A DNA stretch of 64,000 bases from Desulfomonile tiedjei (GTDB taxonomy: Bacteria > Desulfobacterota > Desulfomonilia > Desulfomonilales > Desulfomonilaceae), in assembly GCA_016212925.1 (NCBI GenBank), contig JACRDF010000050.1, forward strand, positions 1 through 64,000, in the 5' to 3' direction. The notes under the pieces were generated by a model, which saw only the letters and a list, made by a program, of their open reading frames with translations, was not told where the DNA came from and searched no databases. A program made the translations under genes and the position numbers. This document shows positions 19,389 through 27,260 of the stretch, piece after piece; position 1 is the stretch's first letter; each line of letters opens with the position of its first letter.

Positions 19389-20171
19389 ATGAAACACCTG
19401 ATTTGTGGATATGGATTCAAGAGACTGTTCAGTCTGGTCTTGAGCACGAGTATGCTAGCCCTGCTAAGTGGCTGCGAGGAAGCAAATATTGCCTTAGATC
19501 ACGTCCTTGGGCGAACATCCCCTGTTTTATCGGCTTCGGCCCAGGGATCTGCGGTTACCATAATCCAGGCCAAAAGAACCGTCCCCGGTGAAAAACAAGT
19601 TCCGGAAATCCAAACCGGACCCGCTACTTCTCCGACGCCGACGCCGGCCCCGGCCAAGAGAAGCGCCCCGGGAGAAAAACCAAGCCCTGAAACAGAGGTA
19701 AAGCCGTCCGGCGAACCAACCACGCCACCTGCTCCCCCCAAGGCCGCTCAGGTTCCTACGGGACCGGCTGAGGGAAAGAAGCGCGACCCGGGGCAGATGG
19801 CTCCTGCTGCCGAAAAGCCACCGACAGGTCCTGTTGAGACAAAGTCGGCAAGAGATCTATTTGCTGGGCGTGACCCGTTTCGACAACCTACGGAAGTTTT
19901 GCCGACCGACTGCCCGCCTTCAATGCCGCTTTGTAGGTTCGATCCCGCTCAGTTGAAACTGGTGGGTGTAATTCAGGTGGAGGAAGGTAATTTCAAGGGA
20001 CTGGTGGAAGATCCTGATGGCCGGGGCTATTTCATTACCTCCGGCATGCAGATCGGGAGGGCCACAGTCACCCAGATCAACGCCGAGGGTGTTACTTTGC
20101 ATGACCACAGGACCCGAAAAGACGTGCCCATGCGTCTGCTGCGAGAAGGACGTGAGGGTCGAGAATTATGA
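19389..20171 (+). CDS. pilP: Type IV pilus assembly lipoprotein PilP
   Basis: PilP is an inner-membrane lipoprotein bridging PilN/PilO to the secretin PilQ. The 260-aa product has a lipobox with Cys29 (LLSGC), a Pro-rich low-complexity linker of about 90 residues, and a C-terminal HR domain with GRDPFRQP and LKLVGVIQVEEGNFKGLVED. The linker is longer than in Neisseria or Pseudomonas PilP. It is the last gene of the cluster; pilQ is not downstream, so the secretin gene must be elsewhere. Confidence 0.9.
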   Translation: MKHLICGYGFKRLFSLVLSTSMLALLSGCEEANIALDHVLGRTSPVLSASAQGSAVTIIQAKRTVPGEKQVPEIQTGPATSPTPTPAPAKRSAPGEKPSPETEVKPSGEPTTPPAPPKAAQVPTGPAEGKKRDPGQMAPAAEKPPTGPVETKSARDLFAGRDPFRQPTEVLPTDCPPSMPLCRFDPAQLKLVGVIQVEEGNFKGLVEDPDGRGYFITSGMQIGRATVTQINAEGVTLHDHRTRKDVPMRLLREGREGREL

Positions 20172-20184
20172 TCGGGCCAGGTGA

Positions 20185-20361
20185 CTATTTGAAGCACCCA
20201 AGTTGACATGCGCGTATTTTAATTCGCATTTCATTTAGCAGTTCGCCTAGCTCACCTTTTGACGCTCCCGCCTCGTCAGCTATGTCGAAGACGACTTTGC
20301 AGGATATTTTACCGTCTACCTGCCTTCTCATAATCAGGTCTTTCAATTCATTCTCGTTCAT
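20185..20361 (-). CDS. Small protein with C-terminal CQLGCFK motif
   Basis: A 58-codon ORF runs antisense just beyond pilP. It starts ATG at 20361 behind an AAAGGA site eight bases away and ends TAG at 20185. The product has an amphipathic N-terminal helix pattern, a helix-turn-helix-like middle (KISCKVVFDIADEAGAS) and ends ACQLGCFK, with a third Cys at residue 21. From memory, short proteins ending in a CQLGCF-type motif occur in sulfate reducers, but I cannot verify this here and assign no function. The reading is supported by start, spacing and plausible codon use. Confidence 0.6.
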   Translation of the reverse strand: MNENELKDLIMRRQVDGKISCKVVFDIADEAGASKGELGELLNEMRIKIRACQLGCFK

Positions 20362-20482
20362 TGTAACAGTCCTTTCGGCAAACCGTGTGGCTGCCGCGGA
20401 ATTCCGTCTGGATTTCGAGCCGCAACAGTTCTAGGATACAGCCAAGCAGTTGCCGTGGCAAGGGGGCGACAGGAGGCCTTTG

Positions 20483-21373
20483 ATGTATGATTTCAAACCG
20501 ATCGAATTGACTGCCAAAGAAGTCTTTGATGACTTCTTTTCACAGGACCCACCACAAACCTCTGAATTGACTTTCACCAATCTTTTCATGTGGAGGCACC
20601 GGTATCGTCCCAAGTGGCGCCGTCGGGAGGACTGCCTCCTCATAATCCTCCATCCATTAGACAGTCTACCCTTCGCACTTCCGCCAGTTGGACCCGGGAA
20701 CAAACGGGGAGCGCTCGATTTTTTGGCCAAACTTTTGGGTGATCTGACGAACGAGGTAATGATTTGTCGCGTGAGTAAGGATTTCGTTGAAGAATTGGTC
20801 GACCCGGAGCAGTACGAAATCGTAAAAGATCGGGACAATAGCGACTATGTATACCTTGCCGAAGATCTCATCAATCTGCCTGGAAACAAATACCACGGTA
20901 AAAAGAATCATATCAACAGGTTCACGAAAGACTACGAATTCGAGTACCGGGAACTCGACCTCGACCTGGTCCACTGTTGCTTAAACCTCCAGGAGAGCTG
21001 GTGCGAGATAAAGGATTGTGGCGAAAGCCCTGCACTCATGGCCGAAGACATGGCGATTTACGAGGCCCTAAAGAATTACGAGGAACTGGACTATAAAGGT
21101 GGCGTGATCTTGGTCAACTCGCTTGTGGAAGCCTTCTCGCTGGGCGAGATGCTGAATCCGGATACCGCGGTAATTCACGTCGAGAAAGCTAATCCGGAGA
21201 TTCCCGGCCTTTACGCTGTCATCAATCAGTTATTCTGTCAGGAGGCCTGGTCCAAGGCAAAATTCATGAATCGGGAACAAGATCTCGGGATTGAAGGCCT
21301 GAGAAAAGCCAAGAAATCATACTATCCGCATCATATGGTCGAAAAGTTCATGTTGAGGCCAAAAACAGACTGA
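20483..21373 (+). CDS. DUF2156 (phosphatidylglycerol lysyltransferase C-domain)-like protein
   Basis: The 296-aa product resembles DUF2156 proteins: a GNAT-like fold related to the catalytic domain of MprF. Features are DPPQTSELTFTNLFMWRHRY near residues 22-41, GNKYHGKKNHINRFTKDYEFEYR and a C-terminal QDLGIEGLRKAKKSYYPHHM with EKFMLRP. No transmembrane flippase part is present, so lipid lysylation should not be assumed. Start ATG 20483 follows AGGAGG; an earlier ATG at 20450 has no site. Its 3' end overlaps the convergent methyltransferase gene by 43 bases. Confidence 0.8.
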   Translation: MYDFKPIELTAKEVFDDFFSQDPPQTSELTFTNLFMWRHRYRPKWRRREDCLLIILHPLDSLPFALPPVGPGNKRGALDFLAKLLGDLTNEVMICRVSKDFVEELVDPEQYEIVKDRDNSDYVYLAEDLINLPGNKYHGKKNHINRFTKDYEFEYRELDLDLVHCCLNLQESWCEIKDCGESPALMAEDMAIYEALKNYEELDYKGGVILVNSLVEAFSLGEMLNPDTAVIHVEKANPEIPGLYAVINQLFCQEAWSKAKFMNREQDLGIEGLRKAKKSYYPHHMVEKFMLRPKTD

Positions 21374-22851
21374 GGAGGAATTTCTCTCCCGGTCATGCGG
21401 GCATACTCATCATAGACACGTGAGCGCAATTCATTCTGATCCAGCCGGGCCAGCAAGGCCGCAAGGTCGATCCGCTGAAGGACCGCTTTTGTGATGGGTC
21501 GCTTGGCATCGGCAAAGGTCACTGCGGCTATGAATTCCAGGCAAATCGGGTCGTTAAGCAGGGAAGCGACCAGAACTGCGTGTTCCAGCGATTGGCATGG
21601 CACAAAATAGCAAGTGTCATCTAGCATCACAGGACGTCCATTGAAGGGACGCACCACTCGAAACCGCGCGGTCTTGTACATGCCCGCAACCGCAACCTTG
21701 TGATCCGCGAAAGAATAGTCCCCAATACCGAAAATGGCGAACCGTCCCTTGAAGACAGCGGACTTGCGTTTGGCAAAGAACGCGGCATTTCTTTCGAGGT
21801 ACGCCCACAACCGCGGGGCTTCATCCCGGAGCCGATCCGTGGGCTCTCCCGGTTTTCGCTGCGTCACAATTGTGAAGCGATCCGGAATCGGGTCCGGTTG
21901 ATTGAACAAGTCGGACCCTTTTAGGAGCGGATAAAGGTAATCCGGCTCAACAATTGCCTTTTCACCGAGCTTGTTTCGCAGTGCACCTTCGGATTGCCTC
22001 AACTCCATGACGGTTGCGGCGTCGTGTTTCAACCCCTGCCGCCAAGTCAAAGAACAAATCCCATCCATGAAAGCAGTCCGGCGGTATCCCGAGACGTCGT
22101 TCACTCTGCCTTCAACGACCGACAGCACCTCTATGGGATCGTGTGAGTCGAGGTCCGGGTAGACTTTGGCCTCAACGCCGCGTGCTTCCGAACCAACGGT
22201 CACGGAAAGTAGACACGCCTCGACAGAGGCATGGAACCACTTCCCCGCATCTATCCTCCGAATCGAGACATGGTCCAGCCACAGGGACTTCTGCTGAGCA
22301 AACCGCAGCACATTGCGCGCAACGGCCATTTTGCAAAGCATTGCTATGGTGGGCCGTTCGGCGGCAAGCTCTGTCAGCAGTTTTATCCAGATGTGCTCGC
22401 CCAAATCGAAGTTGGATTCCCCGGTTATGGCATCGAGGCCGGGCAAGCCCCTCAAATTGGTTTTTTTCGGCAGGTTGCTCCCGCCGAGTGAGCTTACCTC
22501 CGCGGCCGTCACCCAGGGCGGGTTTCCTATAATCAGCAGCGGACCGCTTTGCGTCCACTTCAGGTCCCGGCGAAGGTCCATGTCGAAAAGATTTGCGTGC
22601 CGAATCTCCACCGAAACGGAAGCAGCCCGCCGAATTCCTCTTTCGGCTTGCCGCACATGTGCGCCTTGAAGCTCGACGCCCTTGATTTCCAGGGGCGGAT
22701 ACGGTAGCCCGAGGAGCCCGTTGATAAAATTCCCGCTCCCGCAAGTGGGTTCGAGGACTCTGGGCCAGAGTTCGCCTATGGGACCAAGGACCGTCAGGAC
22801 CCTCGATACCAACTCGGGCGGAGTCTGGAAGTCCCCCAGGTCTCTGCTCAA
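21331..22851 (-). CDS. SAM-dependent DNA adenine methyltransferase, orphan
   Basis: The 506-aa product has the order of an N6-adenine methyltransferase: FQTPPELVSRVL near residue 8, SAM motif I VLEPTCGSGNF near 37, GVELQG, and catalytic motif IV IIGNPPW near 107. The C-terminal part is likely the target-recognition region. No restriction endonuclease or specificity subunit adjoins it, so it is an orphan methylase or the modification part of a split system. It overlaps the convergent DUF2156-like gene by 43 bases. Recognition sequence unknown. Confidence 0.85.
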   Translation of the reverse strand: MSRDLGDFQTPPELVSRVLTVLGPIGELWPRVLEPTCGSGNFINGLLGLPYPPLEIKGVELQGAHVRQAERGIRRAASVSVEIRHANLFDMDLRRDLKWTQSGPLLIIGNPPWVTAAEVSSLGGSNLPKKTNLRGLPGLDAITGESNFDLGEHIWIKLLTELAAERPTIAMLCKMAVARNVLRFAQQKSLWLDHVSIRRIDAGKWFHASVEACLLSVTVGSEARGVEAKVYPDLDSHDPIEVLSVVEGRVNDVSGYRRTAFMDGICSLTWRQGLKHDAATVMELRQSEGALRNKLGEKAIVEPDYLYPLLKGSDLFNQPDPIPDRFTIVTQRKPGEPTDRLRDEAPRLWAYLERNAAFFAKRKSAVFKGRFAIFGIGDYSFADHKVAVAGMYKTARFRVVRPFNGRPVMLDDTCYFVPCQSLEHAVLVASLLNDPICLEFIAAVTFADAKRPITKAVLQRIDLAALLARLDQNELRSRVYDEYARMTGREIPPQSVFGLNMNFSTI

Positions 22852-22891
22852 CTCTTACTCCAATTTGCTTCTTGTTGAAGGGGCATTGGTC

Positions 22892-25357
22892 TCAGGTCTT
22901 GGACCAACGCAATCGCAGCGAGTTGCTGACCACGGACACCGAACTCAGGGCCATGGCGGCAGCGGCAAACACAGGGTTAAGGAGTATGCCGAAGGATGGA
23001 TAAAGCACGCCCGCTGCAATGGGAATGCCCAGGGTGTTGTAGAAAAAAGCCCAGAAGAGGTTCTGTTTGATCACTTTCATGGTTTTAAAGGACAGCCTGA
23101 TCGCCGAAGGGACCAGCCGCAGGTCGCTCTTGATGAGGGTAATGTCGCTGGACTCAATGGCCACGTCCGTGCCGGCTCCTATAGCTATGCCTATGTCCGC
23201 CGCGGTGAGGGCAGGCGCGTCGTTTATTCCGTCGCCGACCATTGCAACGACCCATCCCTTGTTTTGCAGGCGGCGAATCTCCGCGGCCTTGTCACCGGGC
23301 AACACCTCCGAGAGCACCTCGTCTATTCCAACAGCTTGCGCAATAGCCTGAGCCGTCTTGGCATTATCGCCTGTGATCATCACTACGTTTAAGCCCATTC
23401 GCTTCAGGGCTTCCACTGTTTCATTCGCGGATTCGCGAGGCACATCAAGAAGGCCGATGAGACCGGACACCTGTCCGTCCTGAGCCACAAAGACCACCGT
23501 CTTACCCTGATCGGACAGGGCTTTGGCCTCGGCATCCAGCCCGTTCATGGACATCCCTTCTTGTTTCATGAGGCGCAGGTTTCCGAGAAACACGCTCTTC
23601 CCGCGGATAGAGCCTTTCACCCCAAGACCTGACAGAGCTTCAAAGCCTTCCACCGGCTGAACGGCAGTGTTTTCGGCTCGTCCCTTTGCTATGATGGCAG
23701 ATGCCAGAGGATGCTCCGAAACGGCTTCAATGGACACGGCTATTTCCAGCAGGTCTTTCCCGTTTGCATTCATTGCCGGAAAAAGATCGGTAACTTCAGG
23801 CTCTCCCTTTGTAAGGGTACCTGTTTTGTCGAATACAACTGTGTTTAGCTTGTAGGCCTTTTCGAGACTTTCCCCGCCTTTTATCAGAATTCCCCTCTCT
23901 GCGCCGAGGCCTGTTCCCACCATTACCGCTGTAGGGGTCGCGAGTCCCATCGCGCAAGGGCACGCGATTATCAGAACGGAGACGAAATTCAAAAGCGCGC
24001 GGCTGAATATTGGGTCCGGCACCAGGAAGTACCACACAACAAAGGTCAAGACCGCAATAGCAAAGACAACAGGCACAAAGACCGATGCCACCTTATCAAC
24101 CAGCCTCTGAATCGGGGCTTTCGATCCCTGAGCTTCCTCCACAAGTCGAATTATTTGAGCCAGCGCTGTTTCCGCTCCCACTTTGGTGGCCTTGAAGGTG
24201 AAGCTGCCGCTCTTGTTGATTGTAGCTCCAAACACCTCGCTCCCGGCCTCCTTAGCCACCGGGATGCTTTCGCCGGTAAGCATGGATTCATCCACCGTGG
24301 AGATTCCTGACACGACCATTCCGTCCGTGGGGATTTTTTCGCCCGGCCTTACAACGATGACGTCATCTTTGGCAACCATGTCTATCGGTATGTCTATCTC
24401 GCGGCCGTCCTTGACCACTCGGGCGGTCTTGGGCTTGAGGCCCATGAGCCTCTTAATAGCCATCGAGGTCTTGCCTTTGGCTCGAGCTTCGAGGAATCTC
24501 CCCAGAAGTATGAGCGTTACAATCATGGCAGCGCCGTCGAAATACACGTGAGGCGTAATTCCCGCGGTGGCAAAAAAGGCCGGGAAGAAAGTGACCAGAC
24601 TGGAATAGAGATATGCTGAAAGCGCGCCCACAGCGACAAGGGTATTCATGTCCGTAGTGTGTTGCTTTGCTGCTTTCCAGGCGCCTATGAAAAACCTGTC
24701 ACCAACCCAAAAGACCGCCGGGGTTGTGATGATGAAAAGGAAAAGGAGCATTCGATGATGCGGAATGGATTCCAGGAACGGGAACAGATGCGGAGCGGAG
24801 CCCGCGTGTATAAGTGCTGTCAGAATAAAGCCGACTACGAGCCTAATCTTTAGGTCCTTCTGCTCCTTCTTGCGGGCTTCCTCAATGGGGTCCGCGCCGG
24901 CAGCCTCAGCAACCCCCAGTAGTTGGTACCCTGCGTCGTCCAGTGTCTCTTTCAGTTCCACGGCGGTGGCTGCGCCCGGCAAGTGGGTGAGGGTCGCTTT
25001 TGACGTGGCCAGATTTACCGCGGCATCAGTCACCCCTGGAACCGAGAGCAACGCCTTCTCAACTCGCCTGACGCAAGCAGCGCAGTTCATGCCCCCCACG
25101 GAGATCGTGGTTTTCCGGATTCCTTGTTCAGAGCCTGACGGGAGCACCACCGGCTCGTATCCAAGACCCCTGATCGCAGTTCTTATAGCTGCAATGTCCA
25201 CCACCGAAGGGTCGTACTCCACGGAGGCCTTTTCCGTGGCAAAATTTACGGATGCATTCTCGACGCCCTGCATTTCGCCGAGCGCGTTTTCGACCCGGCG
25301 GACACAGGCAGCGCAACTCATCCCCCGGATCTGGATGGTGTCTTTAGCCAAGTTCAT
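22892..25357 (-). CDS. copA: Copper-exporting P1B-type ATPase
   Basis: This pump exports Cu(I) across the inner membrane using ATP. The 821-aa product carries two N-terminal heavy-metal domains with [10 protein letters not shown] (Cys15, Cys18) and [10 protein letters not shown] near residue 90, eight membrane segments, the TGES actuator motif, the ion-binding Cys466-Pro-Cys468, phosphorylated Asp510 in [10 protein letters not shown], an SEHPLA His and [10 protein letters not shown]. The CPC motif, the double MxCxxC domains and the adjacent copZ support copper rather than zinc. It overlaps copZ by 14 bases. Confidence 0.96.
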   Translation of the reverse strand: MNLAKDTIQIRGMSCAACVRRVENALGEMQGVENASVNFATEKASVEYDPSVVDIAAIRTAIRGLGYEPVVLPSGSEQGIRKTTISVGGMNCAACVRRVEKALLSVPGVTDAAVNLATSKATLTHLPGAATAVELKETLDDAGYQLLGVAEAAGADPIEEARKKEQKDLKIRLVVGFILTALIHAGSAPHLFPFLESIPHHRMLLFLFIITTPAVFWVGDRFFIGAWKAAKQHTTDMNTLVAVGALSAYLYSSLVTFFPAFFATAGITPHVYFDGAAMIVTLILLGRFLEARAKGKTSMAIKRLMGLKPKTARVVKDGREIDIPIDMVAKDDVIVVRPGEKIPTDGMVVSGISTVDESMLTGESIPVAKEAGSEVFGATINKSGSFTFKATKVGAETALAQIIRLVEEAQGSKAPIQRLVDKVASVFVPVVFAIAVLTFVVWYFLVPDPIFSRALLNFVSVLIIACPCAMGLATPTAVMVGTGLGAERGILIKGGESLEKAYKLNTVVFDKTGTLTKGEPEVTDLFPAMNANGKDLLEIAVSIEAVSEHPLASAIIAKGRAENTAVQPVEGFEALSGLGVKGSIRGKSVFLGNLRLMKQEGMSMNGLDAEAKALSDQGKTVVFVAQDGQVSGLIGLLDVPRESANETVEALKRMGLNVVMITGDNAKTAQAIAQAVGIDEVLSEVLPGDKAAEIRRLQNKGWVVAMVGDGINDAPALTAADIGIAIGAGTDVAIESSDITLIKSDLRLVPSAIRLSFKTMKVIKQNLFWAFFYNTLGIPIAAGVLYPSFGILLNPVFAAAAMALSSVSVVSNSLRLRWSKT

Positions 25358-25544
25358 AGCCGGCTTTCTCTATCTTTGAGGCTACTTGCTTCATGTCTAT
25401 TGCGCCCTGGCTTTCGAGAGTCGCCTCTCCTTGCGCCAGGTCCACCTGGACATCAGCGACGCCGTCCACCTCTTTCAGCGCTTTGATCACCGCCATAACG
25501 CAATGATTACAGGACATGCCTTTTATTTTGACAGTTTCCTTCAT
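25344..25544 (-). CDS. copZ: Copper chaperone CopZ (HMA domain)
   Basis: A 66-aa single heavy-metal-associated domain with [13 protein letters not shown] (CNHC copper site, residues 11-14 region) delivers Cu(I) to CopA. It overlaps copA by 14 bases and is transcribed first, from the promoter at 25635-25663. Length and spacing are typical. Confidence 0.93.
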   Translation of the reverse strand: MKETVKIKGMSCNHCVMAVIKALKEVDGVADVQVDLAQGEATLESQGAIDMKQVASKIEKAGYELG

Positions 25545-25634
25545 CTTCCGTTTCCTCTATTGTTGGCATAAGATGTGTTTGTCCTCTTTGGTTCTCTGAA
25601 CCTGAGCTTGCTCCGTCGCCTATATCTTTGTATA

Positions 25635-25663
25635 CAGATATAAATATATTACTATTCTGTCAA
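25635..25663 (-). promoter_or_regulatory. Promoter of copZ-copA with overlapping dyad
   Basis: On the minus strand TTGACA (25663-25658) and TATCTG (25640-25635) are 17 bases apart. A dyad TATATC-tttgtataca-GATATA at 25621-25642, with inner palindrome TGTATACA, covers the -10 box. Its position suggests a repressor or activator operator; which regulator binds is not visible. Confidence 0.65.
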
Positions 25664-25696
25664 GATCCTTTTCGTTTCCAGTGTGCCGACTGCTTC

Positions 25697-25927
25697 CTAT
25701 ACATTAAGCTTTCTTTTCCAATACGCCATGAATCCGTTGCTCCCGAAAAGCAATTGCACCAGTTCCCACCCTTCCCTGCCTCGCTCATTAAACAGGTCGA
25801 CAAGAAGCTGAGGCTCTTCGGCAGGGACCTCTTCGATTCCGCAATCTCCCCCCTCAGAGCAGAAGTAAACCAGGCGGCGAAAGGTTTCGGATGAATGTGT
25901 CGTAATCTCATATTCAAAGCGGTCCAT
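25697..25927 (-). CDS. Small DUF4177-like protein
   Basis: The 76-aa product has the pattern LFNERGREGWELVQLLFG followed by AYWKRKL, close to DUF4177 proteins (usually 60-80 aa, beta-rich, function unknown). It starts at ATG 25927 after an AAGGGGAG site and lies 14 bases after the selenocysteine-containing rhodanese gene, so the two are probably cotranscribed. Two Cys are present but there is no CxxC. Confidence 0.65.
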   Translation of the reverse strand: MDRFEYEITTHSSETFRRLVYFCSEGGDCGIEEVPAEEPQLLVDLFNERGREGWELVQLLFGSNGFMAYWKRKLNV

Positions 25928-25941
25928 TGTATCTCCCCTTT

Positions 25942-26781
25942 TCAGGCTTTGGCGTCCCTTAAAGCCCCCAGAGCAGCTAGATGGCCTTTCTCTTCGTCTG
26001 CTATTTTGTAAAGCACAACCTTGGTCTGCTCGTTCCCCGTTTTCCCCGAGAATCGAAAGTAGAGATCAAAAGCTTGTGTTTCTACCATCATGGCCAGGTC
26101 CAACAGATCGGGAACGGATTGCATAAACCTCTCGTTCTTTTTGAGGAAGTCCACGCTGTTAAAGCCACCCTCCAAGGTATTTGAAGCAGCCTTTATCTCC
26201 AGCGCTTCTCCACTTTCCCCGCCGGGGTCGATCGATTTGCCTAGCTCGACCAAATAAGCTTTGTGTTTGTTCTCTACCTTGGACAAGGTGTCGAGCATTG
26301 TCACAATGTCGCTATCCTTCGTCACGGATTTCGCTGTCTCGTAAAACTCGCCCAGACTGTGCTCCATGCCATAGGCCAGTCTGATGATTTCCGCGGGGGT
26401 CTCATCTCCGCGAACCATGTCCAAATTCAGCTCCACAGGTCCTTCAGCAACCTTGCCTTCCCACGCCTTGATGCCTCCACTCAGATTGTACACCTCTCTG
26501 AACCCGCGACCGGCCAGCAGTTGAGCCGCAACTCGGCTCCGGCCACCCACAGCTCAATAAACGATGATCGGCTTCTCCGGGTCCAACTGATCGAATGCGT
26601 CGCCGAGTTGCGGCAGTGGGATAAGCGTGGCCCCTGCAATGTGCTCTTTTTCATATTCCCCGGGCTGCCGGACATCCAGTAACGTATATGTCCCGGTCTT
26701 ATGTTTGTCCATGAAGTCCTTTAACCCGGATGGCTCCAGGGCCTGCGCTGGTGTGAAAAGCTTTTTCAAAGTCTCGAACAT
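25942..26781 (-). CDS. Selenocysteine-containing rhodanese fused to a ferritin-like domain
   Basis: The frame runs 279 codons from ATG 26781 (site GGAGG) to 25942 with one in-frame TGA at codon 76 (26556-26554). Before it are LLDVRQPGEYEKEHIAGA and KPIIVY, after it AVGGRSRVAAQLL: the TGA occupies the position of the catalytic Cys in the rhodanese loop CxxGxRS. The C-terminal domain (from about residue 125) has the four-helix diiron pattern EHSLGEFYE, VENKHKAY, VETQAFDLY and DEEKGH. A 6-bp hairpin lies 20 nt after TGA. I read this as Sec76; a frame-preserving nonsense mutation is unlikely because both sides are conserved. It would be a sulfur/selenium transferase joined to a redox or peroxide-reducing module; function is inferred. 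Confidence 0.88.
26523..26539 (-). other. Candidate SECIS hairpin of the Sec-rhodanese mRNA
   Basis: On the minus strand GAGCCG-AGTTG-CGGCTC forms a perfect 6-bp stem with a five-base loop that begins 20 nt after the TGA at 26556-26554. Bacterial SECIS elements have a short stem-loop with the loop about 16-37 nt downstream of UGA, usually with G and U in the loop, which fits. Outside it TTGAGC / GCTCAA can also pair around the UGA. Confidence 0.7.
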
Positions 26782-27260
26782 CTCCTGAGACCTCCTTGTG
26801 GAGATTGCCCCGGCCTGTATTGACAGCGGACCGAGGTCGATGCAAAACAAGTTGGGCCGAGGCCAAAGACATTATTTTCCAGTGATTGCAGCATAGAGGA
26901 GACGGGTGAAAAATTCAACGGAGCTATTCAGCCTTGATTTGGCGGGCCATGCCCGTCTACTTTGGTCGATGCCGGCGCCAGTGACCGCAGCGCGTTTTGG
27001 AAGATCTGTTCTGACAGTCGCCATTATATGGGTTACCACTATGCAAGCTTGCAGGCGGTCCCTTGCTTCCAGGTGCTCAAGATCCATAAAAGTTTCTTGT
27101 ACTCTACGGTGAATTTTCATGTAAAATCCGAGAATCGGTCCGGACTAGGACCGAATCTTCGAAATACTGCACGAGATACCAGCCTAGACGCTCCCAAACG
27201 TAAGTCCCGTTGTCATGTGCATTTGACGGGAGCCGCCGGCAGCCGGAAGAGGACGAAGGA
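26782..27260 (+). other. Divergent intergenic region, nothing certain
   Basis: This 479-base gap lies between the divergently read Sec-rhodanese and ankyrin genes. A minus-strand open frame (26872-27120) lacks a ribosome site and recognisable features. A small hairpin TCGGTCC / GGACCGA is seen near 27135. No clear promoter pair was identified. Confidence 0.4.

Noticed and set aside
26554-26556. Stop codon splitting a rhodanese gene into two frames, suggesting a pseudogene
   Set aside because: The TGA replaces the catalytic Cys exactly, both halves remain in frame and conserved, and a SECIS-like hairpin follows; selenocysteine explains it better than decay.
26872-27120. 82-aa minus-strand open frame
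   Set aside because: No ribosome site, no family resemblance, and it lies in a divergent gap; not supported as a gene.
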